Origin: JASFQI01 sp050115555
GTDB taxonomy: Bacteria > Desulfobacterota > DSM-4660 > Desulfatiglandales > HGW-15
Length of the DNA: 14,393 nucleotides
Assembly (NCBI GenBank): GCA_050115555.1
Contig: JASFQI010000101.1
Location: forward strand, 1 to 14,393
Direction: 5' to 3'
The stretch's first letter is position 1; the number at the start of each line of letters is the position of its first letter. Positions 7,143 through 13,220 of this stretch are shown piece by piece. The notes beneath the pieces were generated by a model. It had not been told where the DNA came from. It worked only from the letters and a program-made list of their open reading frames with translations, and made no database searches. The translations under genes and the position numbers were made by a program.

Positions 7143-8804
7143 CTATTTTTTTTCCGGAATCACGATGGGGATGGCCACTGTGAAGGTCGTTCCCACGCCC
7201 ACCTGGCTTTTGAGCCGAATGGTCCCCCCCATTTTTTCAATAATATCATAACTCACCCAGAGACCGAGGCCGGTGCCTTTGCCGGTGTCCTTGGTCGTGT
7301 AAAAGGGGTCGAAGACCTTCCGCTGCCGCTCTTCGCGGATTCCCGGACCGTTATCGGCGATGTCCATAAGGATCACGTCTCCTTCGCGCCTGCTCGAGAT
7401 CTGGATCCGGCCGTCCTTGACGATGGCGTCGATGGCGTTGGTGATGAGGTTGAGGAGTACCTGCTGGAGCTGGGACTGATCTCCTGCAATGATGGGAAGG
7501 TCCTCAGAGAGGTTCGTCTGGATCTCGATGTTGTTGATCCGGGAGTAATTGTCCAGCAGGGTCACGGTCTGCTGGATCGTATGGTTGATGTCCACATCCT
7601 CCATGCGGGGTTCCATCTTTCTCGCGTACCCCAGCATGTTGTGGACCACCTTTCGGGCGCGCTCCACGTGATCCTCGATTTTCCTCAGGGAGTTCTGGAA
7701 CTCCCGGGCGTTCTCGCTTTCCCGGAATTCCTCGTCCTGGAGGAGATCTTCCATCCATCCGGTCTTTTGAAGGATCACGGCCAGGGGGTTGTTGATCTCA
7801 TGGGCCACTCCAGCGGCCATCTTTCCCAAGGCGGCCAGCTTGTCTGATTGAATGAGCTGGGCGTTCAGCTCGTTCAGACGGGCGTCGGACTCCCGCAGGT
7901 GAATGATCACGGTGCGGATGGTCAGCACCGTCGCGAACACAATGACCAGGATCCCGCCCAGGATGATGCCGATCTCCGCGTTGCGGGTGGCAATGAGCCC
8001 GCTTCTCTCCTCCTCCGCGTCCTGGCTGATTACGAGGAGCCAGTTCTTGATGTTGAGCCAGCTTCCTGCATAGAGCCCCTGTCCCCCTTCCTCGTCGTTT
8101 CTGTGGAGGACGCGGGTATTTCTTCCGAAGATCTTCGGATCCAGGCCGCAAGGGGAGAGCAGAGTCTCCTCGAATCGGGGGCAGGTCTGGTACACCCCGT
8201 TCCCGTTGATGATGAAAGCGTCTCCGGTCCGGCCCAGGTGGGCGGAGCGGACGATCCGTTCGAACACGGCTGAGTCGATGGTGGCCCTCAGGATCCAGCT
8301 GTGCTCGTTCTCCTGCCTTTTGACCGCGATGATGAAATGAGGGATCCTTCGGTACCCGAGATAGACATCACTGATATAGACGCCCTTGCTCATGACCTCG
8401 CCGAACCAAGGCTGCTCGTAATAGTTCAGGTTCTTGAGCTCATAAGGCCCTACATAGGCCAGGTGCTGGCCCGCGTGATCGATCACCCCCAGGTCCACAA
8501 AGGCGCCGGCCCGCTGGTTCATGATGGAGAAGACCTCTGCCAGGTGTTTGTCGTCGGCGATTTTCTGAAAGGGGTGGATGTCGGCCATGGCGGAGAGGAT
8601 GGCTGTCCGCTCCTTCAGAAACATCTCCACGGCCTCGGCTGTAGCCCGCGCCCGGTACTGGATCTGCTCCTCGATTTTTTCCCGGCACATGCGGGCGAAC
8701 TGGTAGTAGATGGTCGCGCCCAGCAGGAGCAGGGGGGCCAGGGAGACCGCAAGCGTGATCGCGACGATCTTCCGCTGCAGGCTTTTGTAAAGCAGGGTTT
8801 TCAT
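7143..8804 (-). CDS. dCache sensor histidine kinase B (553 aa)
   Basis: A paralogue of kinase A with the same order: helix 1 (about 13-34), extracytoplasmic double-Cache-type sensor (35-272), helix 2 (about 277-299), HisKA with H335 (GVAHEINNPLAV), and HATPase with N box (LLNLITNAIDA, 450-460), DNGPG (484-488) and GKGTGLGLW (508-516). The sensor shares AFVDLGV (101-107), GVYISDVYLGYRRIPHF (141-157), ILRATIDS (171-178) and LGRTGDAF with kinase A, so both probably sense the same or related ligands. The ATG at 8804 lies 4 bases after the permease B stop (8809-8811). With only a weak ribosome-binding site of its own, it is probably translationally coupled to the permease. Confidence 0.93.
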   Translation of the reverse strand: MKTLLYKSLQRKIVAITLAVSLAPLLLLGATIYYQFARMCREKIEEQIQYRARATAEAVEMFLKERTAILSAMADIHPFQKIADDKHLAEVFSIMNQRAGAFVDLGVIDHAGQHLAYVGPYELKNLNYYEQPWFGEVMSKGVYISDVYLGYRRIPHFIIAVKRQENEHSWILRATIDSAVFERIVRSAHLGRTGDAFIINGNGVYQTCPRFEETLLSPCGLDPKIFGRNTRVLHRNDEEGGQGLYAGSWLNIKNWLLVISQDAEEERSGLIATRNAEIGIILGGILVIVFATVLTIRTVIIHLRESDARLNELNAQLIQSDKLAALGKMAAGVAHEINNPLAVILQKTGWMEDLLQDEEFRESENAREFQNSLRKIEDHVERARKVVHNMLGYARKMEPRMEDVDINHTIQQTVTLLDNYSRINNIEIQTNLSEDLPIIAGDQSQLQQVLLNLITNAIDAIVKDGRIQISSRREGDVILMDIADNGPGIREERQRKVFDPFYTTKDTGKGTGLGLWVSYDIIEKMGGTIRLKSQVGVGTTFTVAIPIVIPEKK

Positions 8805-8808
8805 AAGA

Positions 8809-10485
8809 TCATGCCGGCCACGAAACGAACTGCCAGTACCCGAGAATAGCCCAGAACCAGAGAACGAGCCAAGCTAGAATGGTCACGGGCAGGCCGTACT
8901 TCACAAAGTCAAATACGTCCAGGAGCCGTTCCCCGGTCTCGGGGTCTCGGCCCATTCCGAATGCGATCGCATTGTTCGGCGTTCCAACCACGAGGAAGTT
9001 GGCAAAGCTGGACGAGAAGGCGCAGGCCAGACCAAGCTTCCACACGTGCACGCCTCCCAGGGTGGCCATGGGGAGAACGATGGGGCCGAGCGCCGCCACT
9101 GTGGCGCCGTCGCTCATGAAGTTCGTCATGGTGCCGGTCAGGACGCTGATCCCGATGGCGAGCATGTCGCCTTTGGCCAGGGATTCAGGAAGGATGCTCA
9201 CAAACATGTTGGCCAGCCACAGGGCGCCTCCGGTGAACTTGAGCCCCACGCCCATGGCGCATGCGGCCGCGTACAAACCTACCACGTCCAGGGCCACGCC
9301 TTCCTGGATGTCGTCCCACGTGATGATCCGGGCGACGAACATGGCCGCAACGGCGTAAAGGGTGGGACCTCCCAGTCCGGAGTGCTCGCCGAGGATAATC
9401 CAGGCGGAGACCAGGCAGACTAGAATTACCGCCATGACCGCTTCCTTGCCCCCGAACTTGGGCATGCGCGCCACCTCGGCCTTGACGATCTCGGCGGGGT
9501 TCACGTCCTTGACCAGAAATCGGGGTTTGCACCGGATGTACATGTATGCCCCGATGACCACGGCCACCAGCGGTACAAAGGGCATGCCGTACTTCATCCA
9601 GTCCAGGAAGGAGATGGGTGCGCCGTATTCCATGAGGTAGCCCACCATGATGGCGTTCCGACCTCCTGCGGCCGGCGATCCCGGGCCCCCGTGATTCGCC
9701 GCGAAGCAGATCCCGAGGAGCAGGAAGATGGCGAGGGCCCGGTCTTTCTTTACGCCGTGCATCTTGCAGGTCACCTTGTACACCCCCATGAGCACGGGGA
9801 TCAGCAGGGCCACCAGCGCGTGCTCGGAGAGGAAGCTCGCTGAGACTCCAAGCATGGGTATGAAGAAGAAGGCAAAGGCTTTGGCGCTTTTGATGCGGCT
9901 CAGGAGAATGAGCCCGATCCGCTTATCCAGACCGGTCTTGGCCACCCCCACGGCCACGGCCAGAATGCCGAAGATGAAAAACACCGCGTCTTTCATGTAA
10001 GCCTGTGAAATCTCGTTGATGGGGAGGATGTGAAAGAGGTAGAGAAGCACGGCCACCATGATATCCGTCGCCCCCAGGGGCAGGGCCTCGGTTCCCCACA
10101 GGAATACGGCCACAAAGAAAATACCGAGCATGATCTTGCTCATTTGGGCGGCCTGCTGAGCCGTGAGAAGGGGTTCGTGGCCGGCCGCTTCGAGCTCCTC
10201 TTCTACCTGGGCGGCGTCCGTCTCCACCATGGCCTTGGAGGCCTTAAAGGCCTCAGGCCGAAGCTTTCGGTTCACGTTGTCCGTGATCGTTTCGCATCCC
10301 GTGGAGAGCTTGTAACCCGGCGGTTTGGCCTTACCCATCAGGTCGATCATGCCCTGGGGCGGGGGGATAAGGACAAGCCCCGCAAACACAATGGCCGCGA
10401 CGAGAAGGAGCACGGGCTTGTGTCCCGGCCGGCTTGCCCACAGGCTTTTGGGGTCTTCGGTGTCGGATTTCCGTTGATGAACCAT
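8809..10485 (-). CDS. Divergent SLC13/DASS-family permease B (558 aa)
   Basis: A second DASS-type inner-membrane permease, paralogous to permease A. It has helix 1 (about 24-41), the PPPQGM segment, then a hydrophilic, predicted extracytoplasmic insert (about 45-115) before the main membrane part. Family marks are GGPGSPAAGGRN (266-277) and VVGTPNNAIAFGMG (499-512). The places of the two DASS SNT motifs read S220-E221-H222 and S458-D459-G460, as in permease A where both are also acidic. The substrate is unknown. The ATG at 10485 has AAGGAGG (plus 10491-10497) 5 bases before it; upstream in-frame starts at 10509 and 10563 have no such site. It is the first gene of cassette B, with a leader of about 190 bases from the predicted sigma-54 promoter. 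Confidence 0.88.
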   Translation of the reverse strand: MVHQRKSDTEDPKSLWASRPGHKPVLLLVAAIVFAGLVLIPPPQGMIDLMGKAKPPGYKLSTGCETITDNVNRKLRPEAFKASKAMVETDAAQVEEELEAAGHEPLLTAQQAAQMSKIMLGIFFVAVFLWGTEALPLGATDIMVAVLLYLFHILPINEISQAYMKDAVFFIFGILAVAVGVAKTGLDKRIGLILLSRIKSAKAFAFFFIPMLGVSASFLSEHALVALLIPVLMGVYKVTCKMHGVKKDRALAIFLLLGICFAANHGGPGSPAAGGRNAIMVGYLMEYGAPISFLDWMKYGMPFVPLVAVVIGAYMYIRCKPRFLVKDVNPAEIVKAEVARMPKFGGKEAVMAVILVCLVSAWIILGEHSGLGGPTLYAVAAMFVARIITWDDIQEGVALDVVGLYAAACAMGVGLKFTGGALWLANMFVSILPESLAKGDMLAIGISVLTGTMTNFMSDGATVAALGPIVLPMATLGGVHVWKLGLACAFSSSFANFLVVGTPNNAIAFGMGRDPETGERLLDVFDFVKYGLPVTILAWLVLWFWAILGYWQFVSWPA

Positions 10486-10513
10486 GCCTTCCTCCTTGTG
10501 GTGTGGCATACAA

Positions 10514-10548
10514 CCGCGCGCAAAGCGCGGGACGATCCGCGTCCCGCG
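10514..10548 (-). promoter_or_regulatory. Overlapping alternative hairpins in the permease B leader
   Basis: An 8-bp stem, CGCGGGAC (10526-10533) with GTCCCGCG (10541-10548), and a 6-bp stem, CCGCGC (10514-10519) with GCGCGG (10525-10530), share bases 10526-10530 and so exclude each other. Both lie in the predicted leader, 29 to 63 bases before the ATG at 10485. No uridine run follows, so control of translation or mRNA stability is more likely than attenuation. No known riboswitch class is recognised. Confidence 0.4.
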
Positions 10549-10685
10549 TTGGGCTTTTCGCATGGCGTCAGGCCGGGGTTCCGGGACTCCTCAGCATCCG
10601 TGGTCGCCTAAGAGGAGGTTTTCACAAGCAGCCTCTGCCCCTTTGAAAACGATTCCCGGAGCCCGCCCTGACTCCCCTCTACAGG

Positions 10686-10700
10686 GCAAGCGCCATGCCA
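10686..10700 (-). promoter_or_regulatory. Sigma-54 (-24/-12) promoter of cassette B
   Basis: On the minus strand the sequence is TGGCATGGCGCTTGC preceded by TTT, with GG and GC separated by exactly 10 bases and one mismatch to TGGCAC-N5-TTGC. Transcription would start near 10675, leaving a leader of about 190 bases before the permease ATG. Its TTTTGGCA start is identical to that of the cassette A promoter. Confidence 0.75.
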
Positions 10701-10805
10701 AAACCGGCAGCGGTCTCTGTTGCGGTAAGCCCTTAATATGCGCAAGGATTCCAAGAAAACCCGCAGACGACGAGGGAGGAGATGGCTCCGCTTCTGTCAG
10801 TATCC

Positions 10806-10820
10806 TTTACAGAGTGTAAA
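10806..10820. promoter_or_regulatory. Palindromic upstream activator site, cassette B
   Basis: TTTACAGAGTGTAAA has the same TTTACA/TGTAAA half-sites as the site at 6387-6401, with a different 3-base centre. Its centre is about 126.5 bases from the -12 GC of the cassette B promoter. It also lies about 150 bases upstream of EttA on the other strand, so an effect there cannot be excluded. Confidence 0.65.
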
Positions 10821-10902
10821 AGAGGCGGTCGTCCGGGCTGCAACCGGAAGGAGGATTGCTTCCATGGGGTTTCGCTGGTAGAAGAGGGAATCGATTGTCC
10901 GG

Positions 10903-10959
10903 TGAAGCGTGAGCGCTTCAAATCCATTCCATCCTGCCGGACATTCTGCTGTTCCGGCA
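10903..10959 (+). promoter_or_regulatory. Two hairpins in the 5' region of EttA
   Basis: The first is TGAAGCG (10903-10909) with CGCTTCA (10914-10920), a 7-bp stem with a 4-base loop. The second is TGCCGGA (10935-10941) with TCCGGCA (10953-10959), 7 bp with an 11-base loop, ending just before the Shine-Dalgarno (10961-10966). Neither is followed by a uridine run. If both are transcribed they could affect EttA translation. Confidence 0.35.
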
Positions 10960-10972
10960 AGAGAGGTTGTGT

Positions 10973-12658
10973 ATGAAGCCACCGCAGGAAAAAGTGATTT
11001 GTTCGATGATAAAGGTAAGCAAGTTTCACAACAAGGAGCCGATCCTGCAGGACATCTCCCTTTCGTATTTCTACGGCGCAAAGATCGGGGTGGTGGGATT
11101 GAACGGCTCGGGAAAGAGCTCGCTTCTGCGTATCCTGGCCGGGGAGGACAAGGAGTTCAACGGCCGGCTGATCCTCTCGCCGGAGTACAGCGTGGGATTT
11201 CTGGAGCAGGAACCCTTGCTGGATGATGAGCGCACCGTTCGAGAGACCGTGCAGGAGGGTGTGCGGGGGGCCGCTGACCTCATGGAGGAGTTCAACCGCA
11301 TCAGCGAGCAATTCTCCGAGCCCCTGTCGGACGAAGACATGGACCGCCTGATCGAGCGGCAGGGCGAGGTCCAGGAGCGCCTGGACGCCCTGGATGCCTG
11401 GGACCTGGACGCGCGACTTCAAATGGCCATGGACGCGCTTCGATGCCCGGATGGGGACACCCCGGTGAAGGTCCTCTCGGGTGGGGAACGCCGCCGCGTG
11501 GCCCTTTGCCGGCTCCTGCTTCGGAAGCCCGACATCCTCCTCCTGGACGAGCCCACGAACCATCTGGACGCGGAGACCGTGGCCTGGCTGGAGCGCCACC
11601 TCCAGCAATACGAGGGGACGGTCATCGCAGTGACCCACGACCGGTACTTCCTGGACAACGTGGCCGGGTGGATTCTGGAGCTGGACCGGGGCCGGGGCAT
11701 CCCCTGGAAGGGGAACTACTCCTCCTGGCTCGAGCAGAAGCAGGAACGGCTCCGGATGGAGGAAAAGGCCGAAGGACACCGGCAGAATACCCTCCAGCGG
11801 GAACTGGAGTGGATTCGCATGTCGCCCCGGGCCCGGCATGCCAAGTCCAAGGCGCGCATCAGTGCGTACGAAAGCCTGCTGTCCCAGGAAGGGGCCTCCA
11901 GGGTCCGGGACCTTCAGATCTACATTCCGCCGGGCCCCCGCCTGGGCGAACGGGTGGTGGAGGCGGAACGGGTGTCCAAGGGGTATGGCGAACGGCTTCT
12001 CTTCGAGGACCTGTCCTTTTTCCTTCCACCCGGTGGGATCGTGGGCGTGATCGGCCCCAACGGGGCCGGTAAAACCACCCTGTTCCGTTTGATTACAGGG
12101 CAGGAGCGCCCCGATGAGGGAAGCATCGTGACGGGGGAGACCGTTCGGCTGGCCTACGTGGACCAGACCCGTGAGAGCCTGGACCCGGATAAGACGATCT
12201 GGGAGGCCGTATCAGGGGGAGAGGAGTGGATCGAGCTGGGCGACACATCGGTTCGGTCCCGGGCCTACGTGGCCCGTTTCAACTTCACCGGTGCGGACCA
12301 GCAGAAGCGGGTCGGGACACTCTCCGGCGGGGAGCGAAACCGCGTGCACTTGGCCTGCATGCTCAAGGAAGGCGCCAATGTGCTCCTGCTCGACGAACCC
12401 ACGAACGACCTGGATGTGAACACCATGCGGGCCCTGGAAGAGGCCCTGGAGAGCTTTGCAGGGTGCGCCATGGTGATCAGTCACGACCGGTGGTTTCTCG
12501 ACCGGGTGGCCACGCACATCCTGGCCTTTGAAGGGGAAAGCCGTGCCGTCTGGTTCGAGGGGAACTACTCGGAGTACGAGGCGGATCGCCGGGAACGGCT
12601 GGGCGCGGAGGCCGACCATCCGCACCGGATCACGTATCGTCCCCTGACCCGGGCTTAA
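10973..12658 (+). CDS. ettA: Energy-dependent translational throttle protein EttA (ABC-F ATPase, 561 aa)
   Basis: A soluble ABC-F protein with two nucleotide-binding domains. EttA binds the ribosomal E site and, in the ADP-bound state, restrains the first step of elongation when energy is low. Walker A motifs are GLNGSGKS (42-49) and GPNGAGKT (361-368). Signatures LSGGE are at 168-172 and 450-454, and Walker B/glutamate motifs are LLLDEPTNHLD (189-199) and LLLDEPTNDLD (471-481). Between the two domains are the EttA-like stretches GWILELDRG and GNYSSWLEQK (232-257). Its length and near-continuous match to E. coli EttA (555 aa, from memory) favour this subfamily over Uup or antibiotic-resistance ABC-F proteins. 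The ATG at 10973 has AGAGG 6 bases upstream; a TTG two codons earlier is less likely. It is the only convincing plus-strand gene here. Confidence 0.95.
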   Translation: MKPPQEKVICSMIKVSKFHNKEPILQDISLSYFYGAKIGVVGLNGSGKSSLLRILAGEDKEFNGRLILSPEYSVGFLEQEPLLDDERTVRETVQEGVRGAADLMEEFNRISEQFSEPLSDEDMDRLIERQGEVQERLDALDAWDLDARLQMAMDALRCPDGDTPVKVLSGGERRRVALCRLLLRKPDILLLDEPTNHLDAETVAWLERHLQQYEGTVIAVTHDRYFLDNVAGWILELDRGRGIPWKGNYSSWLEQKQERLRMEEKAEGHRQNTLQRELEWIRMSPRARHAKSKARISAYESLLSQEGASRVRDLQIYIPPGPRLGERVVEAERVSKGYGERLLFEDLSFFLPPGGIVGVIGPNGAGKTTLFRLITGQERPDEGSIVTGETVRLAYVDQTRESLDPDKTIWEAVSGGEEWIELGDTSVRSRAYVARFNFTGADQQKRVGTLSGGERNRVHLACMLKEGANVLLLDEPTNDLDVNTMRALEEALESFAGCAMVISHDRWFLDRVATHILAFEGESRAVWFEGNYSEYEADRRERLGAEADHPHRITYRPLTRA

Positions 12659-13210
12659 AAATGCTTCTCTCGCGCATTCCCTGTCTAACTTCTTGTGGGG
12701 CTGGGGAGGGCAGCAAAGGATCCCTGATTTCCGCCCGCGATCAGGATTGGGTGAAGGGGACCGGGGTTTTCTGGCGCGGACATTAGCGGGAGGCCTTCGT
12801 TATTCCGGGCGGTTACGCTTGGGGGAAACCGCGGCCATTCCCCGCCCTGAAAAGGTCTGTCGGGATGCCAAAAGGGGGCATGGCAAAGGCGTGCCCAGTG
12901 TGTCCGGCGCTCAGGCGGGGATGGAACGCGGAGGGGACAGGAATCCCCCGAGCGTAACCGCCCGAAATAACCAGGCCGGAAGCGTAGGGAGCAGAAGAAA
13001 ACCCGGGCTCCGGAGCCGGCGATCAGGCCGTTCAAATACAATGTTGGTGCGGAGAACTGGGGTGGGGGCATGCCTCGAGGGACGTTACGGAAGACAAGCC
13101 CTGAAGCTTTGGAGCAAGAGTGCCCCTGAAGTCGCCGAATCGCGCCTTAGTCCAGCGCAGATTTTAAGAAATACGATGACATGGTTTTTGCACCACAGAG
13201 GACACAGAGA
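12659..13210. other. Intergenic region with repeats, no supported gene
   Basis: Frames of 128 and 200 codons are open here on the two strands, but both run through a palindromic repeat, share the same short peptide because of that symmetry, and have no convincing ribosome-binding site. I consider them non-coding. A small stem (CCTGAT 12723-12728 with ATCAGG 12740-12745) follows EttA but lacks a uridine run, so it is a weak terminator candidate. Confidence 0.6.
12758..13011. repeat. Large imperfect palindromic element (about 254 bases)
   Basis: The strongest arms, 12792-12826 and 12944-12977, are inverted copies containing a perfect AGCGTAACCGCCCG core and AATAAC, and end in GGCC. Weaker matching extends outward to AGAAAACCC-type ends at 12758-12772 and 12996-13011, and inward past TCAGG(G)CGGGGA (12839-12850 / 12911-12922). 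Both outer and core arms are centred near 12884.5. This suggests a palindromic repeat element or two head-to-head copies of a dispersed repeat. No transposase gene is visible. Confidence 0.55.
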
Positions 13211-13220
13211 TCACAGAGAA
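13194..13220. repeat. CACAGAG tandem repeat (three 9-base units)
   Basis: CACAGAGGA (13194-13202), CACAGAGAT (13203-13211) and CACAGAGAA (13212-13220) are three direct 9-base units, preceded by CAC and followed by an A-rich stretch. From general knowledge, a closely similar CACAGAG-type sequence recurs in intergenic regions of many bacterial genomes. Here it overlaps the end of the PEP-synthase-like gene. Confidence 0.7.

Larger units (their letters stand above)
10486..10972. other. Divergent intergenic region, permease B / EttA
   Basis: No convincing gene was found in these 487 bases. The region holds the leader of cassette B with two overlapping hairpins (10514-10548), the sigma-54 promoter (10686-10700), the palindrome (10806-10820), and two hairpins directly ahead of the EttA start (10903-10959). 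A sigma-70 promoter for EttA could not be assigned with confidence. Confidence 0.6.

Noticed and set aside
10856..10884. TTGCTT-17-TAGAAG as a promoter for EttA
   Set aside because: Only three of six and four of six matches to consensus; too weak to call.
12685..13071. Minus-strand open frame of 128 codons
   Set aside because: It is generated by the same palindrome and shares the PPSVTARNN peptide with the plus-strand frame; likely not a gene.
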